Source of the DNA: Ditylenchus dipsaci
Lineage: Eukaryota > Nematoda > Chromadorea > Rhabditida > Anguinidae
DNA length: 64,000 nt
Reading direction: 5' to 3'
NCBI GenBank assembly: GCA_004194705.1
Contig: SADC01000353.1
Coordinates: forward strand, 62,001 to 126,000
The translations under genes were made by a program, and so were the position numbers. Below the pieces are notes generated by a model. It made no database searches. It was given only the letters and a program-made list of their open reading frames with translations, and was not told where the DNA came from. Below are positions 45,190-56,599 of this stretch, piece after piece. Every line of letters begins with the position of its first letter. Within the stretch, counting starts at the first letter, position 1.

Positions 45190-46130
45190 TAATACAGTCA
45201 AACCTCGATTTAGTGGTACCCCCAAAAGATCGTTCCCGCCTAAGGTCCGACACTTTTTTTTAACCCAATTTTCAAAATATTTTATCGATTCTGTTATGAC
45301 AGTCTGGTCGCAAATATCGTGAGGATTCCGATTTTGCCGATCGTTTTTTGAAAAGTAAACGAATTTTGGGTTAAAAAGTGAAACCTCGATATAGTGGCAC
45401 CTGTTTTCAAAAAAGAACTAGCATGTGGAAAACCGCAGAAAATTGCATTCCACTCCAAAAAACGGTGTTTTTCTCGAACAGAAACAAATATTTTGCCGAA
45501 ATGGCGAAAAATCAGCGTTTCATAATGATACGACATTTTCGTGAAAACACGTTTATTGGTCCTATAGCATAACCATTTGTATCAAAAACAGATTTACAAT
45601 GTAAGCCCTGAATCTCAGCTACAATTTGGTAGGTCAAATTATTATTTTTGATTATTACTAAAAAAGTTATGACCATCAACAAAAAAAGTGTCGATTTCTA
45701 GTCAAAATCAAAGTAAATCTAAAGAAAATGGTTGTATGGTCACATAAATACTGACTTTTCTTAAAATTTCAGTATCAAAATGTACCAGTTGATGCACTTT
45801 TTGCAAGCTAAATAGTTTCTATACAAAATGACAGGTCAGCTTTTTTTGAAGGATTGCATAGAGCTGAGAAACGGATGCTTGAAGTTAGAAAAAGTAAAAA
45901 CCTCGATATTTGCCTTATTTTGGGACATTTTCACTTCTTCATTATGAAACGCTGATTTTTCGCCATTTCGGCAAAATATTTGTTTCTGTTCGAGAAAAAC
46001 ACCGTTTTTTGGAGCGGAATGCAATTTTCTGCGGTTTTCCACATGCTAGTTGAAAAATATAAATAAATTGAACAAAAAACTAATGTTTTGGCTAAAAAGG
46101 GGGTGTCGTACCATTATGAAACGCACTATA
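45190..46130. mobile_element. Nested foldback related to the 59839 element
   Basis: The arms at 45415-45540 and 45945-46060 are inverted (CTAGCATGTGGAAAACCGCA..., CGTTTCATAATGATACGACA). The middle (45540-45720) matches 60050-60190. The right end TACCATTATGAAACGCAC resembles the ends at 59839. At 45190 an ACAGTCAAACCTCGATTTAG end belongs to another TA-type MITE. Confidence 0.65.
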
Positions 46131-46199
46131 TAGAGATTATGGACATAGTAAATAATTGCGACCAGTGGGATCTGCCACCCAAATCGAGAGCTCATTAAA

Positions 46200-46440
46200 G
46201 GGGCATACCAGCGCGTTACACTGCAATTAAGGCGGGACCAGCAATTATTTTTTCTCATGACTATTTTCTATAAGCGCTCTAACTGATCCGACAAAAGTTT
46301 TCTGCCTACTTTTCAAAATTAGTATAAGGTCATGAACATCAGATTGGACATGAAACGATTGAAAACATGGACGATTTTTGAAAACTTGCTGGTCCCCGCC
46401 TTAATTTGCGGTGTAACGCTTTTTTTCTACCTTGTAAAAG
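46200..46440. mobile_element. Short foldback, GGCGGGACCAGC stem
   Basis: GCGTTACACTGCAATTAAGG and GCGGGACCAGCAA pair with TTGCTGGTCCCCGC and CTTAATTTGCGGTGTAACGC. Confidence 0.7.
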
Positions 46441-46746
46441 TAATGATGGCGTCATGAAATTATTTCGGAACACCATAAAATTATGATGTTCCGTGATTAT
46501 TATATGACGCGTCATAAGAATTTGATGACGTCATAAAATTATGACGTTTTTGACTTGTTCTTATGGCCTCAGTTCAATTAGTAATTATATAGTTTTTGAC
46601 CAATTGTCGGTGTTCCGGAAATAGCAGAGATGTTAACTAATTCATTTTCTTGTCAAGGAAATAATAGTTCAAAATGCACATCAAATTTTTTTGTTGCATA
46701 TACACCTAACTCAATGAATTTTTTTACAAAACTTCACATTGCTTGT

Positions 46747-49430
46747 TTATACATCAGTGTTTATGGAGTATCTACTTGCAGCTGATGCTGTTCTTACATC
46801 CACACCATTTGGATAATGTGTTGGCGTTGCTTTTGGCAGTGGTGATACAGTCTTTTCCCTGATTGCAGACTTTAAGGAAGGTGTTTCTCGGAAATTTTCT
46901 CTGTGTTGTGCAGTGTGTGTTTGGTGAGTGTAGAAGGAGTTATTCTTGAGAAATGCGAAGGCAGAAAAAGCAATAAATTGGGTGAAGCAATTGAACAATA
47001 AACTAATAGTTATCAGAATGAGTTTCATGGCAGTGCTCATTTGACTGACTGCAAAAAAGGTTTATATGCCATGGTATCTAAAAATAGGCAATTTACCCTC
47101 CATTATCCCACCTGGACGTCCATACTGCAGTAACATAGGGTCATAGGTGGAACGGTGAGAGCTGCCAAGTTTGACGGTGCCTAAAACTCCAGATATAGTG
47201 TCAGTAATGGAGTTGGTATCCCCGATGTCATGCTTGAAGTCCACTGTGCCTAGAACACCCCCAATGTCGCCTAATAGGGAGCTTTTGTCATTGATACTTT
47301 CTGATGATGATGGTAAACCAGCACTAGCACTACTGCTTCCATATGTGCTAAACTGGCGAGGAAAAGAGCCATAAGATGTTGGTCTCACAATGAATATTAT
47401 GGTGAGAATAAGCAAGTAGAAAAACTTGAATACAATCAATGTGCCCTGTAATATAAAGTTCTCCAGAAACTTGTGCCATTTTTGAAATTTTTATGCCATT
47501 TTGTCCCTCCTATTTTTGGAAAAATGAATGAGACACACGGCGTGTCAAATTTCAAAGATCGCAAATGGGGGATTTTCCGATCGAGACAAAGATTAGAATA
47601 TTTTTTCAAATTTCTTCATTTCGATAAAAGACAATACGGGAAAATGCCTCCTTTTTGTAAAAATGTGCCACTTATTTTCGTTTTAGTCAAAAAGGCGAAA
47701 AAATGCCCGCTTTTGCGAAAAAAGTGCCCCTTTTTGGCGAGAAAGTTCCCCTTTTAGTGAAAAAGTGTCCCCTTTTCGTGAAAATGTGCCTTCGTTGTAA
47801 AAAATTGTTCTGCTTTGTATCCACACACATTGTATTTCTAAAAAAACACAACTTCACATTAATAATAACTAGTTACTCGTCATCTAACCATGAATTTGAA
47901 CACAAACAGGAGAAATTCCCACGAAAGGTGACACTTTTTTTCACAAAAGGGGCACATTTTTACAAAAAGAGGGCACTTTTTCGCCGAAAGAAGGCATTTT
48001 TTATTTTCATCCTTCGATAAATTGTATGTTGAACTAATTCGTTGGTTTTATACAATTTTTTTACACTTGATTAGCCATGTTTAGACTTAAATGAAAGTTG
48101 AGAGTCAGGTCTACACGATAATTTTTAAAAGTGAAAAAATAAAGCCATCCTTGTTGCTATTCAAGCTTAATTTAAGCATGTTACTTTTTCCCTGAAATAC
48201 AGGTTTTTTAAATTTAAAAAATTTAATAAAAAAAATTCGGATTTTGAGAAACAATCCATAAATCTGAAAGTTTAGAGTCTGGGCTTTCTGGTCTGAGAGA
48301 GACCTTTTGGAAATCTGCATATAGTAATTTGACTCGCGTCGGTCACACTTTTCGAAGAGATTACCCAGATAGGGTACTCATCAAGTGTGTTCCGGAGGGG
48401 GAGGGGGTACTGATGTGGGGTTCATAGGTGGCTGTACCCAGGTGGCGTTACTCAGGTTAGAGAGCCCAGGTGAAGAGTACCCATTAATGAGTACCTAGGT
48501 AAGGACGCAGTTGTTTCAAGGTTTATACGCTGTTTTTTGCAATGCATCATTTTTAAAGAGAGTTGGACTGCGATGTGATGTTTTTTGCAAATTTGTGGGT
48601 GATGCCATGTTTTATCGCGAATTTGATGCGAGGTTTGCGTTGAGATAGTCGAATCGTTACGCTCTCTTAACAGGAGAACCACACCGAATCAAAAAAATAT
48701 ATACGGTATAAATTCTATTAATTACCCACCCTTGGGATCCCATATCTCAGTCTAGAGAAAATATTTTGCAGCGCTGTTTTTTGTTCTGTCTCAATTACCA
48801 TGAGCGCCACTAATTCCGGCAATCAGACAATTTCTAATATAGAACTTCTAGCGCGAAATTTTCTAACATTTTTTTTTAACTTTTTGTCTGTTTTTCTGTA
48901 AACTGTTTCGTACCCGATTATGTAATTGAAACTGAGTAATTTAACAATGGATTCCCTCTGGTAATATATTAGGCCTAAAAAACCAGTATATCGCTACTGG
49001 TATTAACAAAGTGGTTGACAAATGGTAAATTTACTAACAACATTTTTTCCAAAATATTATAAATTGTCAGGTTGCCACTGATTTTACTTTTTAGATTTTT
49101 TTAAAACATCCAAAATATTGAGATCGACAAAAAAATTTTTACGGAATAGAATATGTTGATTAAAGGCTGACAGAACTTTTTTTACTATTTATAAGATAGT
49201 TTAGTAATTGCACTTTACTTAAGTCACTTTAGTCATCTACTTACATTCAAGCCCATGAAGAGCAAGTACCAGCGATGGTTCTTTGAGCGATAAATTAATA
49301 TAAGGCAGCCATAGATAATAACGGTGAAAAAAGCATCAAGGTAGATGGCCAGAGCCTCATCCACAAACAGGGCGACGATGAATGTGAACAATCCAGTCCG
49401 ACACCAGCCAATCCTGCGATCCTTGCACAT
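46747..49430 (-). CDS. Four-transmembrane protein of unknown family
   Basis: Three exons join in phase: 49245-49430, 47097-47445 and 46747-47048, giving 278 residues. Exon 1 starts MCKDRRIGWCRTG and carries two membrane segments (LFTFIVALFVDEALAIYLDA; FFTVIIYGCLILIYRS). Exon 2 opens with a third (IVFKFFYLLILTIIFIV) and then a Ser/Gly-rich loop of about 95 residues that contains two similar SGVLGTV / GGVLGTV motifs. Exon 3 begins with a fourth segment (LILITISLLFNCFTQFIAFS) and a polar 65-residue tail. An acceptor-like CTCTGTTTAG lies one base before the ATG. The topology recalls small nematode tetraspan proteins, but I did not recognise the family. Alternatively exon 3 could be a separate secreted protein starting at 47040. 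Intron 1 (1799 bp) contains word arrays; intron 2 is 48 bp. Confidence 0.6.
47640..48005. repeat. Inverted AAAAGTGCCCCTTTT word arrays (intron)
   Basis: GTGCCCCTTTTTGGCG / AAAGTGTCCCCTTTTCG units at 47640-47790, and the inverse (CACAAAAGGGGCACATTTTT, AGAGGGCACTTTTTCGCC) at 47930-48000, form a foldback within intron 1 of the four-TM gene. Confidence 0.65.
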
Positions 49431-49599
49431 TCTAAACAGAGAAGATTTTCTTTACTTTATAACTTGCTTATTAAAATCACTACAAATTTAATAGTTTGAC
49501 CTACAGATAATTTGTTATATCATTACTACAGAAGCAGTAATTAAAGCCTAAGTACAAAAAGCCACTTCCCAGATAAATTATCTATTTTGTACCAATATA

Positions 49600-49943
49600 A
49601 AAATGGTTCTTTCCCGTTATCCCCACCAACCTTGATTTTGCATTTTTTTGCGCTCAATACTTTTATTTCCCAACTTAATAGCGGAAGCCCATAGGCGGAG
49701 CCGGGCTCACACCTATGGGCTTCCGCTATCCCGCTTTTGGAATCTACCCATAAACCCACCTCCCAGCCTATCTCCCACACTACCTACCACACACCAAACC
49801 CCGGTCTTGTAGGGAATTGAAAAAACCCCCCACCCTAAGCCTACACCTATGGGCTTCCGCTCAGCCGCTTTTGCAATAAGAAAAGTATTGAGCACAAAAA
49901 ATGCAAAATCAAGAGTGGTCGGATAACGGGAAAGAACCAAAAT
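49600..49943. mobile_element. Foldback, GCCCATAGGTGTAGG stem
   Basis: GGTTCTTTCCCGTTATCC and TTGATTTTGCATTTTTTTGC pair with GCAAAATCAAGAG and GGATAACGGGAAAGAACC. CCTATGGGCTTCCGCT occurs in both orientations in the middle. It abuts the TA-type element at 49948. Confidence 0.7.
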
Positions 49944-49947
49944 TACA

Positions 49948-51150
49948 GGGTGTGTCAGAGTTACGCTCACTTCTTTCAAAAATTTTGTATCAAATGAAAA
50001 ATGCATCTTCTTGATTAATTTTGACCGCTATGTTTGCTATTGTTGTGTTTAAGGTGTTAATTAGTATTGGCTGATTCCTTGTCTGATCGAAGCTCAACAG
50101 ATCATCAAACTGTCTCGGATATTATTAAAGTTTTGGATATTGAATGCCGACCCCAATCAGTGTATCGAATCGCAGACCTGACACTACATCAACCCACAAT
50201 CACACTTGCTAAATAAGGTAAGACAGCTGAGAAAAATACCTGAATTCAGGAATTTGTTCATCCGATTATCATTGAACGATGCCAGCCGACAATACCAATT
50301 TGAGCAACGACAGCAATGTCGAAAACTTAATGCCGATGGACAGACCGTTCGTATTTTCAAGGACAAAATTACACCAATCATAAGCAAAGACACAGATAAA
50401 AATGCTCATGGCAACAAAACACTTATTGATCACCCCCTCTTTCACACCAACAACATCTTCCGCGTCCCCCCTGGGCAAAATTACAAGATCCCAAAATTAC
50501 AAGATCGCAATTTGAATCTTCTAATCACCGACTACTAAACAACAACAACATTGATGAATTTCCCTTCCTGCCAAACGACTGCTTTCGAAAGGGCTAGACA
50601 AAGATGAAAGTTGACCAAGGTTGTGGATCACCACCAATTTCAGCTCTCCTTCACCTGACGACTCACGGAATACATTGTTTATTGGGGATAGACTCATCAT
50701 GGAATGCCACTTTCTTCTTTTTCGGATGAAGGAAGACTCTTTAAATTACCTACTGATTAAAAATTATGTACTTGAATTTTCATGGATTTTAGTCGCGTAT
50801 TTAATACGTAAACAATAAATAATAAATAAATAATTTATGCTTTTCAGACCTAGGATCTGGTCAAATGTAGACTTAGACAAATAAACAAAATCGTGGAGCA
50901 CTTTAGAACAAGAATCAATGCCTGTATAGATGGCGACGGGAAACATTTTGAGTGATCATTTGTTATTATGCAAGCTGTCTGTTGTTGTTGCATTTGTGAA
51001 ATGAAAACTTTTGAGAGATTATTGAAGTCGTTGGCCTTTTATATTTGCGTCGTTAGATGAGCAAAAATGTGTGTTCAGAATATAGCTCGGGCGAGGAGCT
51101 ACCTTGCCAAATTTATTTAAAAAAAGTACGCGTAATTCTGACACACCCTG
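49948..51150. mobile_element. TA-target TIR element carrying an ORF1-like segment
   Basis: Ends are ACAGGGTGTGTCAGAGTTAC (left) and GTAATTCTGACACACCCTGT (right), with TA on both sides, typical of Tc1/mariner-type elements. Length is about 1.2 kb. There is no transposase frame. The interior 50085-50537 is coding-like (next entry). Confidence 0.75.
50085..50537 (+). pseudogene. Retroelement ORF1-like coding remnant
   Basis: Two overlapping frames: DHQTVSDIIKVLDIECRPQS and VYRIADLTLHQPTITL, then after a frame change NKVRQLRKIPEFRNLFIRLS and LNDASRQYQFEQRQQCRKLN, then TVRIFKDKITPI. The order (I..L.I...P..VYRI......P....L.K...LR....FR.LFI...L....R......R) resembles the nucleic-acid-binding ORF1 region of non-LTR retrotransposons. 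No reverse transcriptase is present. It sits wholly inside the TIR element. Confidence 0.45.
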
Positions 51151-51159
51151 TATATGAAA

Positions 51160-52140
51160 ACATAAACCCATCAAGTCACTAATATAAAAAATTTGGTTCA
51201 TAATGTAACTTTTCTATTTATTATCATATTTTTAACTTTTAAATTTGACCTACTAGCACATGAAGGCGAAAATATGAGAGTTTTCTGCAGTCATTTTTTT
51301 TGATTGAGAATTACGAAGAGAATAATAAATAAAAATTAGCAGTAGTTTTTTATGGTAATAGGCTTTAAGTAATAACACAATATTTTTTAGAAATAATTGT
51401 AATTTTAGTTCAATAACTCAAGAAATTTAACGCTCTCCGCTAATAAAAATAACAAGAGATAGCATCGCACATGTTTTATAAGTAAAAAACCGGATTCTCT
51501 ACATGTGTGTGACATTGTTGTTTACAAGAAGGAATAGAGAGTGGAGACGAAAAGAAAGTACACGAAGAACTGGCAAGCGTAAAACACAGAACAAATGCAT
51601 GTAAAATTAGAATCTAAGAAGAAAATTTGAAACAAATTGAAACAAATTCTGTCTTTCTATTGAGAAAAAGTAAAATTTATTGTATTTTAAGAATGACAAA
51701 TCTCGGTCGCGGCGATTTTTGGAAAAGACAATACGTAAAAAATATTATTTGTTAAAAAAGAGTCTGAATCAATGCAAGCTCGTCCGGGAGTTAAGTCTGA
51801 ATAATATAAATAACATATAACCCTCAACTTAACGGTTCCTAAAGCCCGGTTACAAGAAACCATTAAATCGAGATTTACAGTACGGTAAGTACTGAGAAAA
51901 CTCATCAGACACACACATTTTGAAAGCGCACTTATGGAATATTCGAATTCAGTATTTTGGCAAATTCTGGGTCAGGTTTTTGGCCAAAATCAGTCAGGCG
52001 AGTCAGAGCACTGATCAGGGCTTGCAATGTTTCTGTTACTAATGAATTCTATCAAATTCGAAAATGTATCCAACTGCGGTATCCAACTGCAACTGTATCC
52101 AACTGCGGTATCCAATCACAATTTGTATCCGATCCAATGG
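51160..52140. other. Intergenic, nothing firm
   Basis: No exon recognised. GTATCCAACTGCGGTATCC repeats at 52063-52125 recur at 54540. Confidence 0.4.
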
Positions 52141-52144
52141 CAGT

Positions 52145-52440
52145 CGTTGGTTAGAGATGCGCACACTTACTTTAGACATGATTCCGAGCAAGACTACTGA
52201 TCAAAAATGCATAAAGAAGCTGTTTTTGACCAGCTCCAGTCGAAAAACAGAGTAGAATACCATACTACAATTCTCTTTTTAGGATATCTGGATACCCTTC
52301 CAGGTTGGTTTACCTTGGTCCCCCAAGGCAGAAAGTCGATTTTTAATCAAAATTTTTTTCTCGCAAATGCTCTCCCCCACCTAAAAACGTGTTTCCACAC
52401 CGTAAAAGCTTCAACACATTGAAAAAACATTATTTGGGTC
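52145..52440. mobile_element. Hairpin-core fragment A6
   Basis: GAGATGCGCACACTTACTTT, AGACATGATTCCGAGCAAGA and the arm block CCTTGGTCCCCCAAGGCAGA are present, but the GC stem is missing. It is a truncated copy. A similar arm piece without core lies at 54005-54150. Confidence 0.55.
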
Positions 52441-52599
52441 ATTTTGAGTACACTGCTGATAATGCACTCCGGCCGTATGTTTTTTGTAGGTCTCTACAAA
52501 TTTGTAGGTTTTGAGAACCATGGTCATCTCTAACAATCCGACGTGCCAGTTTTTAAGACGAAGTCCGGTAAATTGGTTTTAGCGCGATTAAATTTTGCA

Positions 52600-53390
52600 C
52601 AATTTGATTTTGCCGCCGGTGAAAAAATTTCGCTAAATGTTCTCCGCTGTGCTGGCGGCGGCGGTGGCAAAATTTAGCCAAAATTTCACCAGCGGAGGCG
52701 ACGGTGGTTTTTCGGAGGTGCCGAACTATGGTAGTCACAAGCTGGGCCAAATTTCCCGAAAGTACCGAAATGGGCAAAATAAACTAAAATGCCAGAAAAT
52801 GTTTCATAATACTTGGAAAAGGGCAAAAATGCCAAACTGGGTCAAATTACCCGAAAAGTGCCTAAATAACCGAAAAAGCCAAATGCCTAAACTGGTCCGA
52901 AATGTCAGAGAGCGCCGAAACGCCCAAACTGGGCCAAAATGGCAAAACTGGGCCAAAATGACCGAAAATGGCTAGAATGCCTGAAAACGACTTAAAGGCC
53001 CGAAAAAGGCCAAATGAAATTCCGAAACTGCTCTAAATGACCGTTAAGCACCGCCGCCGCCGGCGGCACCTTATATTTCGCCGCCGCCTGCGCATACGCC
53101 AGCTTTTCGAAAAACTTAGCTAAAGTGCGAAATCTCGTGCCAGTGTGGCCAAAAGCTTATAAAAACTAGTTTTTAGGTGTTTATTTAAGAATGAGGAGGC
53201 ATAAATTATCGGTTCTGCTGGAGTTCATGCTAAAATCATGATATTGCTAAAATGTGTGCGCCGCCGCGGCCGCCGCCGTCACTCCATTTCGCCGTCACCG
53301 CCACCGCCGCCTCTTTACTCCACCACCATTTTCGCCACCCTCATACTACGCCGCCGGCGGCAGCGGCGATTCAACTATGGGACCATCCAT
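52600..53390. repeat. GCC/GGC-rich word arrays
   Basis: GCCGCCGGCGGC-type runs occur at 52610-52710, 53045-53100 and 53255-53375 in both orientations. They flank an array of AAACTGGGCAAAAATGCC-like units (52740-52985). The open frames here are low complexity and are not accepted as genes. Confidence 0.55.
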
Positions 53391-54380
53391 TACCAGCAAG
53401 ATATGATCCTGTGACATTAAAATGTGCCTTGGTCCCCCTGTGGTTTTGTCTAAAAGCCAGTTCTTCAGCCGATTTTGCCGATCATTTTCAAAAATCTAAA
53501 TTTTTTCTTATAAAAAAGCAAAACCTCTACATAACATAAATAGTTATGACGAAAATCCTGTTTTTTCACCGAGTTTTTGTTTTTTCAAAGAAAAAGTTTG
53601 GAATTTCTAAAAAATGATTGGTGAAACCGGAATCCTTGCAATAGTTGGAACCAGACTGTCAAAAAAGAACTGGCAAAAGCTTGAAAAAATGGGTGTGAAA
53701 AAGGTGTCAAACGCGGTAACTTGGCCGGTCCCTTGAATTATGTTATATAAAGGTTCGACTGTACTATCACTGATAGACTGTAATTATAATTTATATCGGT
53801 AATTGATCAAAAATTGCATAAATCCTTGAATTTATACATAAACCAACTTCATTGACAACTATAATACATATCATGGCGGTTCAATCATAATCATCGAGGA
53901 ATAAATCATTATCAGCAAAATTTTGTTTATCTACCATTTCTGTTTTACTTCCGTCTTCTTCCTCTTCGGCGTTTGACGTGCGCTCCTTCTCGAATAGACC
54001 GGCGTACCCTTTCAGGTTGGCTTATCTTGGTCCCCAGGCAAAAAGTCGATTTTCGGTCGAAAATTTTTTTTTCTAAAAATGGTCGTCCGCGCCCTAAAAC
54101 ATGTTTTCTACACGTTTCAACCCTTGAAATATCGAAAAATAGATGCCTAAAAGGTTAAAAATTGATTTTGAGCAAGCTCAAGATTGTGTAGTTTAGCCAT
54201 ACGAATTCTCCCCAACACATTTCATTGATTTTCGATAACGGAAAAATATACGTTATGATTTGGAAAACCATAACACCGAGTCTAAGTTCCCATATCAGAC
54301 AACAAAATTTCGAACAACTATTTGTTCTGAGCAACATAATTATAATTAGCCGTATTTATATGGTCGGCTTATACGAATAA
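53391..54380. repeat. MITE end and A-arm fragment, no gene
   Basis: 53690-53770 (GCGGTAACTTGGCCGGTCCC ... GGTTCGACTGTA) resembles the left end of the 42150 MITE. 54005-54150 carries the A3-type arm (CTTGGTCCCCAGGCAAAAAG). Confidence 0.5.
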
Positions 54381-54385
54381 ATAGC

Positions 54386-54447
54386 TGGATAATTATCCGA
54401 TAATTATCCGGATAATTGTCCGGATAATTATCCATTCAGCAACTCTA
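54386..54447. mobile_element. Truncated hAT-type MITE, TCCGGATAATTATCCGGA words
   Basis: The 62-bp stretch repeats GGATAATTATCC and ends CAGCAACTCTA, the hAT-type end. The left end is missing. Confidence 0.55.
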
Positions 54448-54534
54448 GTAAAAGCAGCCCTAAGAAGATGGTATTTTTACGCTATCTGATAGCGCAAATT
54501 AAAGATTAGCCTCTAGGCTGCACAATAGTATATA

Positions 54535-54720
54535 GATCGTGCGGTATCCAATCATAATTTGTATCCAACTGCCATCTGACCCATCAAGCCCCCTTCGGGG
54601 GCGGAGGGGGGTTTGGTTGCTTGGGTTGAGATGCGCACACCCACATACCTTAGACACAAATTGCTCGAAAAAGACTCTGGATGCATGAAAAATGTATGCA
54701 TACCAGAGTTTCGGCAAAGA
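54535..54720. mobile_element. Hairpin-core fragment A7
   Basis: It holds CCCCTTCGGGGGCGGAGGGG, GAGATGCGCACACCCACATA, CCTTAGACACAAATTGCTCG and CTCTGGATGCATGAAAAATG: the right half of the core only. Confidence 0.6.
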
Positions 54721-54734
54721 GTTTCGGCAACCCA

Positions 54735-55940
54735 GGTAAATCAGCGGTAAAATAATTTTAAAAAGTTGCGGCAGAAAAAAGCGAAGTCGCGGCAGGAAAA
54801 AGTGAATTTACGGCAAAATAAAGTAAATTTACGGCAAAAATAAAGTAAATTTGCGGCAAAAAAGTAAATTAGCGAAAAAAAATGGATAAAACGGAAAATA
54901 CCGTATTTGCTGTAATAATCGGCCATGGCCGTTTATTTTTCAACCCCTAAAAATCGAAAAAAAAATATTTCGATTTTGAGATTTTGGGTGCTCAACCACA
55001 ATCTGAAAAGTGGAACCAGGAGGGCTCATGGTAACTAAGAAAATGCATAAAACAGATTTGAAAAATATTGACTCTGGACTGAGATATAGGTCTCTGGGGT
55101 GGCCGTTTATTAGAGAGTGGCCGTTTAATAGAGAGTGGCCGATTATTAGAGCAAATACGGTATGCCACGTTCTGGAGAAAAAGTGCCACGTTTTTGTGAA
55201 AAAGTGCCACGTTTTTTCGATTCTAGTCAAGAAGGCGAAAAAGTGCCACGTTTTAGTGAAAAAGTGCCACGTTTTTTTTAATTTGCCTAGTTTGCACAGA
55301 TATGCCTGATTTTATTGGTCGCTTTGTTTTCAAGGACATATCAATAGCAAGCTAATGGTAATCTTCATAATTTCAGGTGTAATCATTGATTTATCTAAGA
55401 AACCTTATTGTCAGAAAACGTGGCAGATTTTCACAAAAACGTGGCACTTTTTCTCCAAAACGGGGCACATTTTCACAAAAACGTGGCACTTTTTCACAAA
55501 GCGTGGCACTTTTTCACAAAGCGTGGCAGTTTTTCACTAAAACCTGGCACTTTTTCACTAAAACGTGGCACTTTTTCTCCTTTTTCTACGTATCGTCCAA
55601 ATTTGCGGCAGAAAAAAGTGAATTTGCGGCAATAAAAAGTATTTTGCGGCAAAAAATAGTAAATTGGCGGAAAATTCATTTGTGGCAAAAAAAAGTAAAC
55701 TTGCGGCAGAAAAAAGTGATTTAGCGGCAACAAAAAGTGTTTTTACGGCAACAAAAAGTATTTCTGCGGCAAAAATAAGTATTTCTACGGCGAATTTTTT
55801 ACGTCAGAAAAAAGTCTTTTTACGGCAAAAAAAGTAAACCTGCGTCAAAAAAAAGTCTTTTTACTGCAAAAAAATTTGCGGCAAAAAAAGTAAACCTGCG
55901 TCAAAAAAAAGTCTTTTTACGGCAAGAAAAAGGTTTGCCC
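54735..55940. repeat. Three word arrays around MITE B copy 4
   Basis: 54735-54895 and 55605-55935 are arrays of GCGGCAAAAAAAAGTAAATTT. 55165-55285 and 55415-55575 are inverted arrays of AAAAAGTGCCACGTTTTTGTG. 54897-55160 is a longer family B MITE (ATACCGTATTTGCTGTAATA to its inverse, with GGCCGTTTATTAGAGAGTGG inside). Confidence 0.7.
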
Positions 55941-55994
55941 GTTTTTCAACATGGCTCTTGCAAAAAAAACCTTTATGCTTTTTTTATTTATGGA

Positions 55995-56152
55995 TAGGGT
56001 TTTCGAGCCGAACGCTCGAAATCGAACTTTCGGCTCGAAGTTCGATTTTTTTCGAACTTCGAGCTTCGAGCTGAGCCGAAGGCTCGAAATTTTCGAGCTG
56101 CTTCGAGCTTTCGAGCCGAAGGCTCGAAAATTTCGAAGGCTCGACAACCCTA
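55995..56152. mobile_element. hAT-type MITE with TTCGAGC words
   Basis: Ends are TAGGGTTTTCGAG and CTCGACAACCCTA. The perfect 8-bp duplication TTTATGGA is at 55987-55994 and 56153-56160. The interior repeats TTCGAGC / GCTCGAA and AGCCGAAGGCTCGAAA almost without other sequence. Confidence 0.9.
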
Positions 56153-56599
56153 TTTATGGATCAATTTAAACAAGATTTTTTCTTAACAATTTTAGTTTTT
56201 TGTCTTGGAACCAGGCCTAAACCAGAAAAAAGTTTCGATTTTTTGAAAATCAAGTGTTACCCTGCCTATTCAGGAGTCAAGAATCACGATCATACGAATG
56301 GTTGTCCCTTGAGAAAATTTAAATTTTGAGGAAAGCATTTTATATATATCATGGTCACATTTCAACTTTCAATTAATTATTTCTCAAAATTTGACTATCA
56401 CGCGGGGCCTAGCCAACCATTTTACAGGTAACCTGAGGTGCTTTACAAGAATACAATAAAAAAATATTGTCTTTCGTCCTAGACAAAAGATCCTCAGAAT
56501 CTCCTTGTAGTGTTACCCAAAAATTCAGGTGGTGGTGACTTGCTTTCGTAATTTTCTCAAAATTTCATAAGGCATTTTCAGAAAATGAAAATACCATGT

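Noticed and set aside
52637..52975. 112-codon Lys/Asn-rich frame and nearby GCC-rich frames
   Set aside because: They follow the AAACTGGGCAAAAATGCC and GCC word arrays.
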